A DNA stretch of 47,634 bases, taken from NCBI GenBank assembly GCA_021323535.1, contig JAJONO010000033.1, forward strand, positions 1 to 47,634. The letters are read 5' to 3'. The stretch is from Bacteroidota bacterium. GTDB taxonomy: Bacteria > Bacteroidota > Bacteroidia > B-17B0 > Aurantibacillaceae. Under the pieces are notes generated by a model. That model made no database searches. It was not told the origin of the DNA and saw only the letters and a list, made by a program, of their open reading frames with translations. This document shows positions 25,059 to 31,911 of the stretch, piece after piece; position 1 is the stretch's first letter; each line of letters begins with the position of its first letter. The translations under genes and the position numbers were made by a program.

Positions 25059-25549
25059 ATCTGTATTCCCGAGAGCCACATTGATAGTTCGAGCGAGTAA
25101 CAACTTACCAGGGCGTTAATTGTTCCCAAAGAAGCGCCAATAAAAATAAGACGATTTTTTATCTGGTACCTGTCTTTTATGAAAAGAAAAAAAACCGGGC
25201 CGGCAAGAAACATAGTTCCACCGATAAGCGCGATAGCAAAAAGACTTTTTATAAAAAAGACAATAGGGATCAGTGCCGTGTAACAGCTTGCATAAAAAGC
25301 CAAGAACCATCCACTGGTCCTTTTCCAGAAAATAATCATAATTATTCCAACGCATCCCATGAAGTAAGGAAGGAACTGGGACAATGAACTTATTCTTCCA
25401 ACATTTTTTGCATAAAAGGGAACGAGGGGACTTACTTCTGAAAGGCGCTGAACGTTTTCGATCTGCGTAAAAAGAGCGGCACCCCAATACACCATACACA
25501 AGGCAAAAAACAGCCATTCGTACCATAAAATGTGGGAAAACCGGTTCAT
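25055..25549 (-). CDS. Hypothetical multi-pass membrane protein upstream of the propeller kinase
   Basis: 164 residues from ATG 25547-25549; a TTG four codons earlier is possible. Four or five membrane segments are visible: LFFALCMVYWGAALF, LPYFMGCVGIIMIIFW, WFLAFYASCYTALIPIVFF, IALIGGTMFLAGPVFFLFI and LIFIGASLGTINALVS. I recognise no family. Its TGA stop overlaps the TTG start of the kinase gene (TTGA), which suggests translational coupling and a functional link to sensing. A perfect -7 box (TACCTTTG) sits just upstream. Another frame across the same bases is open but Cys/Lys-rich and unlike a protein, so it is taken as a shadow. Confidence 0.7.
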   Translation of the reverse strand: MNRFSHILWYEWLFFALCMVYWGAALFTQIENVQRLSEVSPLVPFYAKNVGRISSLSQFLPYFMGCVGIIMIIFWKRTSGWFLAFYASCYTALIPIVFFIKSLFAIALIGGTMFLAGPVFFLFIKDRYQIKNRLIFIGASLGTINALVSCYSLELSMWLSGIQI

Positions 25550-25558
25550 ACAATTAAT

Positions 25559-25566
25559 CAAAGGTA
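25559..25566 (-). promoter_or_regulatory. Candidate -7 box of the membrane protein / propeller kinase operon
   Basis: TACCTTTG on the minus strand matches the Bacteroidota -7 consensus TAnnTTTG at every fixed position and lies 10 bases before ATG 25549. This would make the transcript almost leaderless. No clear -33 TTG is present at the usual spacing. Confidence 0.4.
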
Positions 25567-25631
25567 AAAAACACTTCCTATTAAAAAACCCTCGGATAAT
25601 AAAAGAGCCCGAATTTCTGTTAAAGACACTC

Positions 25632-25639
25632 TAATTTTG
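25632..25639 (+). promoter_or_regulatory. Candidate -7 box of pbpC
   Basis: TAATTTTG matches TAnnTTTG completely. It ends 5 bases before ATG 25644, so transcription would begin at or just after that codon. Either the message is leaderless or translation begins at the second in-frame ATG (25662). No -33 TTG is obvious. Confidence 0.35.
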
Positions 25640-25643
25640 AGGT

Positions 25644-28115
25644 ATGAAACTCAACAATTTCATGTTTAACCGCAACGCTTGCGCCATAGCTTCAGCGTCG
25701 GAGCAAAGACGCAAAGAAAGCGCAAAGGGGGCAATTAAGAACTTTGCGTTTAAATATAGAGCCAACAAGGTCCTGATCAAAAAAATTAAAAGGATTACCT
25801 ACGTTCTTAGCCTTATAGCTTTTACGATCTGGTATGTGAACTGCTTGCCCGACCGGCTCTTTAACGATAGCACCTGCACCGTTCTGCTGGATAAAAACGG
25901 TAATCTCCTTGGGGCACGAATAGCTGCCGACGGACAATGGCGTTTTAGTCCAACCACAAAAGTGCCTGCTCGTTTTGAAAAATGCCTGATCGAGTTTGAG
26001 GACAGAAATTTTTACGGTCATTATGGTATCAGCATCCGCGGAATTGGAAGAGCTATTACGCAAAACCTCAAAAAACAGAAAGTGGTCAGCGGCGGAAGTA
26101 CGCTCACCATGCAACTGGCCAGGATCATGAGAAAAAATCCTCCGAGAACGGTACGCGAAAAAGTGCTGGAAATGATCATCGCTACAAGATTAGAAACGCG
26201 TTACAGCAAAAAAGAAATTATGGGTTATTATGCTTCGTACGCACCTTTTGGAAACAATGTGGTTGGGTTAGATGCAGCAGCGTGGCGTTATTTTGGCAGA
26301 AGCGCCGATAAACTGAGTTGGGCCGAAAGCGCCACGCTGGCTGTTTTACCGAATGCACCCGGACTTATCTACCCGGGGAAAAATCATAAACGCCTTCTTG
26401 ATAAACGTAACCGCCTTCTTAAACGCCTTTACGATATCAAAGAGATTGACGAAACCACTTATCAGCTTGCTCTCTCAGAGCCCTTACCCGATAAGCCTTT
26501 GGCCCTGCCACGAGAAAGTCCGCATTTATTATCGCGGCTTATCAAAGAAGGACATAAAGGAAAAACAATTCATTCTTCCATTGATGTGAACCTTCAGCAA
26601 AAAGCAACAGCCATTCTCCAATCGCATAGTGAACGGTTACAGGAAAATAAAATCTACAATGGTTCGGTGATCATTACATCAGTAAAAACAGGAAAGATAC
26701 TGGCTTACGTTGGAAACACGAGCCTTGAAGACAGTGAACAGAGTTGCGATGTAGATTGCATCACAGCGCCACGAAGCACCGGGAGTATTCTAAAACCTTT
26801 TCTTTATGCTAAATGTTTAGAAGATGGCCAGATAAATCCCACAACATTAATTCCGGATGTGCCCACACAATTCGGAAGTTTCTCTCCTAAAAATTTCGCA
26901 GCGTCTTATGATGGGGCCGTTCCCGCCAACAAGGCACTGGCCAGAAGTTTAAATATTCCAATGGTGAGATTGCTGAATGAATATGGCCTCGAAAAATTTC
27001 ACCGTGATTTAAAAAATCTTGGATTAACCACTTTAGGAAAGCCCGCGAAACATTACGGTTTATCATTGATATTGGGAGGCGCCGAAGCAAAACTGTGGGA
27101 CCTCAACAATGCCTATACTTATCTTGCGCAGGAATTACGTTACGATGAAATAAAATCAGTTAGTCTTTTGAGTGAAGAAGATCAACGTCATAAAAATAAA
27201 AAGGAAAAACACATCATTGAAAATTTTAATACCAACCGCGCCTGTATTTACAGCACCTTTGAAGCTATGGTGGATGTAAACCGCCCTGATGAAGACGGCA
27301 ACTGGCGCGCTTTTGCATCTGCTCAAAAAATAGCCTGGAAAACAGGAACAAGTTTCGGCTTTCGCGATGCCTGGGCCATTGGAGTAACACCCGATTATGT
27401 GGTTTCGGTTTGGGTTGGAAACGCAGATGGTGAAGGACGACCCGGACTCACCGGAATTAAGGCCGCCGCGCCATTATTGTTTGATGTGTTTGCACAATTA
27501 CCGCGTTCTCAGTATTGGTTCACTGCTCCGAAAGAAGAAATGTGTAAGACTGTCATTTGCAAGGAGAGTGGACACCGTGCTTCTGATATTTGTGAAAGCG
27601 CTGACACAGTGTGGGTGCCGAAAACCTGTTTGAATACAACTGCTTGTCCTTACCACAAGGTCATTCACCTCAGCAAAAAAACATTGCAACGCGTAGATAG
27701 TGAATGTGAAAACGTATACGCCATGAAACATGTAAAATGGTTTGTGCTTCCGCCGCTTATTGAAAAATATTATAAGTTCAATCATCCTAACTACAAAGAG
27801 GTGCCGGATTACAAACCAGAATGTTTAGCCAGAGTTTCGGACAGAGCCATTGCATTGTTATATCCTAAACCGAATGGAAAAATATATGTGCCCGTGGAAA
27901 TAGACGGTAACACTGGCCGTACTGTTTTTGAAGCTACGCACCGTAATGTAAGTACAAAAATATACTGGCACATGGATAACGAATTCATTGGAGAAACGAG
28001 CGAGATTCACCAGATGGCTCTGAATCCATCGGTTGGAAAACACAAATTAATGCTGGTGGATGAGAATGGAATTTCGGTGACGGTGAAGTTTGAAGCTTTG
28101 GGGAGAATGAATTAA
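25644..28115 (+). CDS. pbpC: Penicillin-binding protein 1C (bifunctional glycosyltransferase/transpeptidase)
   Basis: 823 residues from ATG 25644; ATG 25662 is an alternative start. A cytoplasmic tail of about 50 residues leads to one membrane helix (YVLSLIAFTIWYV). Glycosyltransferase motifs follow: EDRNFYGHYGIS (Glu119) and GGSTLTMQLARIM. The transpeptidase has SILK (Ser381, Lys384) in PRSTGSILKPF, SLN before IPMVRL, and KTG (Lys566) in WKTGTSFGFRDAWAIG. The Cys-containing linker (CKESGHRASDICE) and beta-rich C-terminal domain are typical of PBP1C. It polymerises and cross-links peptidoglycan in the periplasm. In many bacteria pbpC adjoins an alpha-2-macroglobulin gene; here that gene ends about 10 kb upstream. 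Residues ~18-36 are encoded by repeat-like DNA, suggesting a recently altered N-terminus. Confidence 0.96.
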   Translation: MKLNNFMFNRNACAIASASEQRRKESAKGAIKNFAFKYRANKVLIKKIKRITYVLSLIAFTIWYVNCLPDRLFNDSTCTVLLDKNGNLLGARIAADGQWRFSPTTKVPARFEKCLIEFEDRNFYGHYGISIRGIGRAITQNLKKQKVVSGGSTLTMQLARIMRKNPPRTVREKVLEMIIATRLETRYSKKEIMGYYASYAPFGNNVVGLDAAAWRYFGRSADKLSWAESATLAVLPNAPGLIYPGKNHKRLLDKRNRLLKRLYDIKEIDETTYQLALSEPLPDKPLALPRESPHLLSRLIKEGHKGKTIHSSIDVNLQQKATAILQSHSERLQENKIYNGSVIITSVKTGKILAYVGNTSLEDSEQSCDVDCITAPRSTGSILKPFLYAKCLEDGQINPTTLIPDVPTQFGSFSPKNFAASYDGAVPANKALARSLNIPMVRLLNEYGLEKFHRDLKNLGLTTLGKPAKHYGLSLILGGAEAKLWDLNNAYTYLAQELRYDEIKSVSLLSEEDQRHKNKKEKHIIENFNTNRACIYSTFEAMVDVNRPDEDGNWRAFASAQKIAWKTGTSFGFRDAWAIGVTPDYVVSVWVGNADGEGRPGLTGIKAAAPLLFDVFAQLPRSQYWFTAPKEEMCKTVICKESGHRASDICESADTVWVPKTCLNTTACPYHKVIHLSKKTLQRVDSECENVYAMKHVKWFVLPPLIEKYYKFNHPNYKEVPDYKPECLARVSDRAIALLYPKPNGKIYVPVEIDGNTGRTVFEATHRNVSTKIYWHMDNEFIGETSEIHQMALNPSVGKHKLMLVDENGISVTVKFEALGRMN
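25690..25752. repeat. Dispersed-repeat-like sequence inside the 5' coding end of pbpC
   Basis: The bases gcgtcggagcaaagacgcaa (25696-25715), followed by agaaagcgcaaag and then aactttgcg near 25741, resemble the CTTTGCG/GCAAAG intergenic fragments seen near 15725 and 34805. Here they encode part of the Arg/Lys-rich cytoplasmic tail of PBP1C without breaking the frame. Confidence 0.5.
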
Positions 28116-28191
28116 CGCCTGACGCGGATTACGCTAATCAAATTGAACAACCGATTCGCGAAATTTGCGCAATTAGTGTCCTTTTATTTTA
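28116..28191. repeat. Convergent gap after pbpC with repeat-like sequence
   Basis: The 76 bases between the convergent stops of pbpC and the NarL-type regulator gene contain gacgcggattacgctaatca and cgcgaaatttgcgcaattag. Both are variants of a GCGGATT/GCGCTAAT motif common as dispersed intergenic repeats. No neat terminator with a T-tract is visible. Confidence 0.4.
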
Positions 28192-28866
28192 TTACGGCCT
28201 CACATCGAGCAGATTATGATTCATGGCATACAATACCAATCCAACGGTATTTTTTGCGCCGATCTTTTCGAGGATCTTTAGTTTGTGCGATTCAACGGTA
28301 CGGTGACTAAGATTCAAAATCTCTGCTATTTCCTTAATAGTATGTTCGCTGCAGATTAATTTAAGAACTTCAATTTCTCTTTCGCTTAAAGGCATTGAAT
28401 AAGCCGGAACCATTTTTCTTCTCGAAACCCCTTTCAGCATAATGGCCGAAACACGTTCGTTAATATAATAACCACGTTCGGTTACAGAAAAAATGGCGTC
28501 TATAACAATCTCCACATCGGCATTTTTAGGGAGAAAGCCCGCGGCTCCGTTTTCAATAAGGTGATAGATCATCTGATCGTTATCGTGCATGGTAAGGGCA
28601 ATGATCTTTACTTCGGGATATTTTGCCGTTACATATTTAGTAGCTTCGATACCATCCATTTCAGGCATCTGAACATCCATAAGAATAACTTTGGGCAAAA
28701 AAGTTTTTGGCCTTTTCTTTCTGAGCTTTGATAATTTATCAAGAAGGTCGAGGCCATTTGAGGCCTCAAACGTTACTTCGAGTCCTTCCTGCTCATTCAG
28801 GAGGCCGGCCATACCCTGCCGGAAAAGTTTATGATCATCTACTATGCCAATGGTAATTTTACTCAT
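28192..28866 (-). CDS. NarL/LuxR-family response regulator
   Basis: 224 residues. The receiver domain has Asp10-Asp11, phospho-acceptor Asp64 in VILMDVQMPEMDG, Thr in IALTMHD and Lys in GFLPKNAD. A LuxR-type helix-turn-helix occupies ~155-220 (LSEREIEVLKLICSEHTIKEI, LNLSHRTVESHKLKILEKIG). The start codon overlaps the stop of the kinase gene by 4 bases (ATGA), indicating coupled translation and a dedicated pair. It is the last gene of the three-gene minus-strand operon that starts at 30295. Confidence 0.95.
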   Translation of the reverse strand: MSKITIGIVDDHKLFRQGMAGLLNEQEGLEVTFEASNGLDLLDKLSKLRKKRPKTFLPKVILMDVQMPEMDGIEATKYVTAKYPEVKIIALTMHDNDQMIYHLIENGAAGFLPKNADVEIVIDAIFSVTERGYYINERVSAIMLKGVSRRKMVPAYSMPLSEREIEVLKLICSEHTIKEIAEILNLSHRTVESHKLKILEKIGAKNTVGLVLYAMNHNLLDVRP

Positions 28867-29666
28867 GAAAGTGAAGTTTCGATGACGATCTTAGGGGAAG
28901 GATCCGAAACAAGATAATCTACTTTAGCGCCAATAAGCTGCGTCCGGGCCGCAATACTCTTTAATCCAAGGCCCTTGCTTTCATCGGTAAACTTTTTTAT
29001 TTGTTCGCTGGTCACGCCCACACCGTTATGTTCAATTGTGGTCACTAATATATGATTATTTACATTTACAGAAACAAGAATTTTTGAAGCTTTGGAATGT
29101 TTAACCACATTGTTTAAAATTTCTTTAACCAGGCGGTAGAGCTGTACCTGTTTTTTCTTTTCCATTGGCACCTCTTCCTCGTTGCTTTCAAAATTAACCT
29201 GTATCATACCGGTTGCATTCAACTGGTCGCACATGTCCATAAAAGCGCTCACAATTCCTATATTGGCAAGCGAGGCAGGCATAAGGTCGTTTGAAATGTT
29301 GCGAATGATCTGGATGGTTTCCTCTATCAGTTTATTAGATTCGGCGAAAAGGGTTTTGGCTGTTTCTTCATTGCCGGGATTTTTAATTGCCTTATTAAGC
29401 TTAAGTTTAAGAACACTGAGAATGATCCCAACATCGTCATGAATATTAGCCGCGACTTTGGCGCGTTCCTGTTCAGCAACTTCAAGCGAGGCATTGAGCA
29501 ACGTTTTCTGAAAAGTAGATTCGGTAGCGGCGCTAAGGGTTTTTTGTTCAAGTACTTTTTTCTGATAAAAAAGAACAAATAAAACAATGAAAGAAACCAG
29601 GATTAAAATCCCCATGGTGCCTATTACCACTAAAGTTGAAATATCTATTGAGCTCGAGTTTTCCAA
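28863..29666 (-). CDS. NarX-type sensor histidine kinase with minimal input domain
   Basis: 267 residues from TTG 29664-29666. An ATG 17 codons later would cut the membrane helix to ~16 residues, so the TTG start is preferred. After about 10 outside residues comes one helix (LVVIGTMGILILVSFIVLFVLFY), then a cytoplasmic coil and HisKA_3 domain with ERAKVAANIHDDVG (phospho-acceptor His76). The ATPase has N-box KEILNNVVKHS. The G1 box reads EHNGVG, with His in place of the usual Asp of DNGxG; the G2 motif KGLGLKSIAAR is present. There is no sensory domain, so input probably comes from the membrane protein encoded just upstream, whose gene overlaps this one by 22 bases. Confidence 0.92.
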   Translation of the reverse strand: MENSSSIDISTLVVIGTMGILILVSFIVLFVLFYQKKVLEQKTLSAATESTFQKTLLNASLEVAEQERAKVAANIHDDVGIILSVLKLKLNKAIKNPGNEETAKTLFAESNKLIEETIQIIRNISNDLMPASLANIGIVSAFMDMCDQLNATGMIQVNFESNEEEVPMEKKKQVQLYRLVKEILNNVVKHSKASKILVSVNVNNHILVTTIEHNGVGVTSEQIKKFTDESKGLGLKSIAARTQLIGAKVDYLVSDPSPKIVIETSLS

Positions 29667-30295
29667 AATCCAATACTGATTAAAAGGTTATAAGAAATAT
29701 TTACAAAAGAGTGAATTGCATACATTCCTTCGAAATTCGCTTCTTTTGATATATACAGATATTTGCTAAATAAAAAGAGAAGAAAATTTCCCGAAAAATA
29801 TAGTAGTATACCAGTGTTTATCCAGAAGAATGATGTTGCTAATATATTAGCATATAACATCTTTTGCATTACTATAAAAAAAGATATTAACGAAAAAACC
29901 GAAAGAAATATGGACTCTATGGAAACGGCAAAACTATTCATTTCATCAAGCCCGTTAATTCTGAAATCAATATAGGCTACAATTAAAAACAGTGGGATCA
30001 TTCCCAGTATTATCCATTTATGCACAAAAGGTTTAAGGAACATCACATAAAAAAACATGATCGATGAAAATTCCAGGATGGTAAATATGTGATAAATGAA
30101 TTCGTTCTTCATTTCCATTTTCATGGTAACATAATTCAACGTTTCTGTTAACACTGAAAAACAGATCAAAATAAATACAGGCCACACTAATGTTTTTATT
30201 TTCTTAATACAAATAAGCCCAATGAGAAATGGAATTAAGCAAGATAACGCTGAAATTTTTGCTAAAATCCAATATAAGTTTTCTTCATCCTGCAT
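29645..30295 (-). CDS. Hypothetical multi-TM protein, likely sensory partner of the NarX-type kinase
   Basis: 216 residues with six or seven hydrophobic segments (ISALSCLIPFLIGLICI, LVWPVFILICFSVL, FYVMFLKPF region, WIILGMIPLFLIVAYI, IFLSVFSLISFFIVM, FFWINTGILLYFSGNFLLFLF, SYNLLISIGFW). I recognise no catalytic motif. It is the first gene of the operon; its 3' end overlaps the kinase gene by 22 bases and the kinase gene overlaps the regulator gene by 4. Because the kinase lacks an input domain, a role as membrane sensor or signal relay is inferred from context. A terminator-like hairpin ends right at its start codon. Confidence 0.8.
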   Translation of the reverse strand: MQDEENLYWILAKISALSCLIPFLIGLICIKKIKTLVWPVFILICFSVLTETLNYVTMKMEMKNEFIYHIFTILEFSSIMFFYVMFLKPFVHKWIILGMIPLFLIVAYIDFRINGLDEMNSFAVSIESIFLSVFSLISFFIVMQKMLYANILATSFFWINTGILLYFSGNFLLFLFSKYLYISKEANFEGMYAIHSFVNISYNLLISIGFWKTRAQ

Positions 30296-30319
30296 AAAAA
30301 AAGACGGTTCTACCCGTCT
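30296..30319 (-). terminator. Intrinsic terminator abutting the start codon of the multi-TM protein gene
   Basis: On the minus strand the arms AGACGG and CCGTCT (30314-30319 with 30302-30307) enclose a 6-base loop. A run of seven T follows, ending at ATG 30293-30295. It lies 27 bases after the stop of the small protein gene at 30346. It can end that gene's transcript and could act as an attenuator for the sensor operon. Confidence 0.7.
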
Positions 30320-30345
30320 CTAAAATACATATTTTAAAAACTCTT

Positions 30346-30651
30346 TTATAGAGTGCTACCGTTTGGACAATAAGGAGGACAAGGAAATCCTCTTTCCGCA
30401 AGATGCCCGTCTGTCATATCGCTTTCATCATCTTTAACACCCACAATAACGAGGTGTTTTGCACCTTCATTATCAAGCGCATAATAAATTCTAATACCAA
30501 TACAATCGGTTTGATCGATAATGTCTTTTATTGCAGATTTTCCAAAATAGTGCGCTTTGATGTCATTTGGGAACTCGCTGCGGTAGTTAGCTGTCATTTC
30601 TTCTGCATCCTGGAGACTGATGCTGTGGTCTTCGCTGCCTGATAAAGCCAT
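30346..30651 (-). CDS. Small conserved-looking protein with CPPYCP tail
   Basis: 101 residues, no signal peptide, acidic. An N-terminal helical part (LQDAEEMTANYRSEFP) leads to AHYFGKSAIKDIIDQTDC, then a strand-rich IGIRIYYALDN and KHLVIVGVKDDESDMTDG. The C-terminus is Cys/Pro-rich: GFPCPPYCPNGSTL. I recall similar short Bacteroidota proteins with the GIRIYY and LVIVGV strands and a PCPxxC tail, all uncharacterised. The paired Cys could bind a metal or form a disulfide. The gene is monocistronic between a repeat-rich upstream region and the terminator at 30296. Two short palindromes lie upstream: TATTAG-C-CTAATA (30675-30687) and AATTCGAATT near 30695. Confidence 0.75.
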   Translation of the reverse strand: MALSGSEDHSISLQDAEEMTANYRSEFPNDIKAHYFGKSAIKDIIDQTDCIGIRIYYALDNEGAKHLVIVGVKDDESDMTDGHLAERGFPCPPYCPNGSTL

Positions 30652-30782
30652 AAAAAATAGAATTAATTGGTTAGTATTAGCCTAATATATAAAAATTCGA
30701 ATTATTAACGCTGTTCTACACTTTTTTCGACTTTTGCAATACTTTGTTTATTAGATAGTTATAAAAATTTAACACTAAAAAA

Positions 30783-30869
30783 CTACGTAAAAACACGGAT
30801 AATAATCAGGGTTTTTACGTAGTCGTTCGTACCGCATTTTTACTGGTTAAAGCTGTGGTTTTTACGTAA
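30783..30869. repeat. 12-bp perfect inverted repeat plus a third copy
   Basis: CTACGTAAAAAC (30783-30794) and GTTTTTACGTAG (30811-30822) are exact inverted copies separated by 16 bases. A third copy, GTTTTTACGTAA, lies at 30858-30869, next to the stop of the aldo-keto reductase gene. On RNA the first two would form a hairpin that could end that gene's transcript, though no T-tract of the usual kind follows. As DNA the three sites could bind a protein upstream of the small gene at 30651. Gap 30652-30871 holds no ORF. Confidence 0.7.
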
Positions 30870-30871
30870 AA

Positions 30872-31819
30872 TTACCAGGAACTTGCCTCATCTAAAAGGT
30901 TAAGATCCGACTTATCTAACGTTAAAAACACACCCTTTACCAGCGCCCCTAATTGCTCCTTCGTTGTTGCGCTTGCTATTGGCGCAGTTACAGACTTTCG
31001 CGTAAGGAGCCACGCCAGGGCCACACTCGAATTTGTGCAGCTATGCTTTGAAGATACTTTGTCCAGTGCCTCAAGAATTTTCATTCCTTTTTCGGTCATA
31101 TACGTTTCGGCCTTAGCCCCTCTTACACTTTGAGTGAGATCCGATTTTTTCCGGTACTTCCCTGAGAGAAACCCCGCAGCCAGTGAATAAAAATTAATTA
31201 CGGAAATAGAATTCTGTATACAAATTCCCTCTAGCTCTTTTTCAAAAATTTCGCGGTCGTAAAGATTGTATAGAGGCTGCAGCGTTTCATATTTTGGCAG
31301 ATTATATTTTTTACTGGCTTCAAGCGCCGCATTTAATCGGGCCGGAGAAAAATTGGATGCTCCTATCGTTCTAACTTTTCCTTCTTTGATCAGTTGCGCA
31401 TACGCCTCCAGAGCTTCCTCAACAGGAACTGTTTCATCGTCCTTGTGTGTCTGGTACAGATCAATATAATCGGTCTGTAATCTTTTCAGCGATGCTTCCG
31501 CCGCTTTTAAAATATACTTTTTACTTACGTCCACTTTGCCCTGCCCCATATCCATCCCCGCTTTAGTAGCCAGAATAATTTTATTTCTGTTTTTATTTTT
31601 TTTCATCCATTTCCCAATAATGCTTTCCGATTCGCCTCCTATATTGCTGGCCCAGCGCGAATAAACATCGGCTGTATCAATGAAATTAAATCCTTCCGAC
31701 ACAAAACCGTCGAGTATGTCAAACGAAATGGTTTCGTTAATGGTCCAGCCAAAAACGTTACCGCCTAAACAAAGCGGCATTACTTCTATTCCTGAGTTTC
31801 CTAATTTACGTGCATTCAT
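30872..31819 (-). CDS. Aldo/keto reductase
   Basis: 315 residues, cytoplasmic. The catalytic tetrad of the family is visible: Asp48 and Tyr53 in FIDTADVYS, Lys86 in ATKAG, His125 in LYQTHKDD. The barrel continues with VRTIGASNFSPARL and LQPLYNLYDRE, and the C-terminal part contains the NADPH-binding stretch around TAPIASATTKEQL. The enzyme would reduce an aldehyde or ketone with NADPH; the substrate cannot be told. It is transcribed divergently from the fructosamine kinase-like gene, with 92 bases between that include a perfect ATGATATCAT palindrome near 31830. Pairing with a sugar-amine kinase may point to carbonyl or glycation detoxification, as inference. Confidence 0.94.
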   Translation of the reverse strand: MNARKLGNSGIEVMPLCLGGNVFGWTINETISFDILDGFVSEGFNFIDTADVYSRWASNIGGESESIIGKWMKKNKNRNKIILATKAGMDMGQGKVDVSKKYILKAAEASLKRLQTDYIDLYQTHKDDETVPVEEALEAYAQLIKEGKVRTIGASNFSPARLNAALEASKKYNLPKYETLQPLYNLYDREIFEKELEGICIQNSISVINFYSLAAGFLSGKYRKKSDLTQSVRGAKAETYMTEKGMKILEALDKVSSKHSCTNSSVALAWLLTRKSVTAPIASATTKEQLGALVKGVFLTLDKSDLNLLDEASSW

Positions 31820-31911
31820 ATTTATATTTTATGATATCATCTGAAATTACAAATGTTTAAGATGTAAGCCAAAAGAAAATTTATCTTTAAGGAAAGATTG
31901 TTTTAAATCTA

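Noticed and set aside
25116-25553. Alternative 145-codon minus-strand frame over the membrane protein gene
   Set aside because: Cys-, Lys- and Phe-rich without domain pattern; the other frame gives well-formed membrane helices and overlaps the kinase start by 4 bases.
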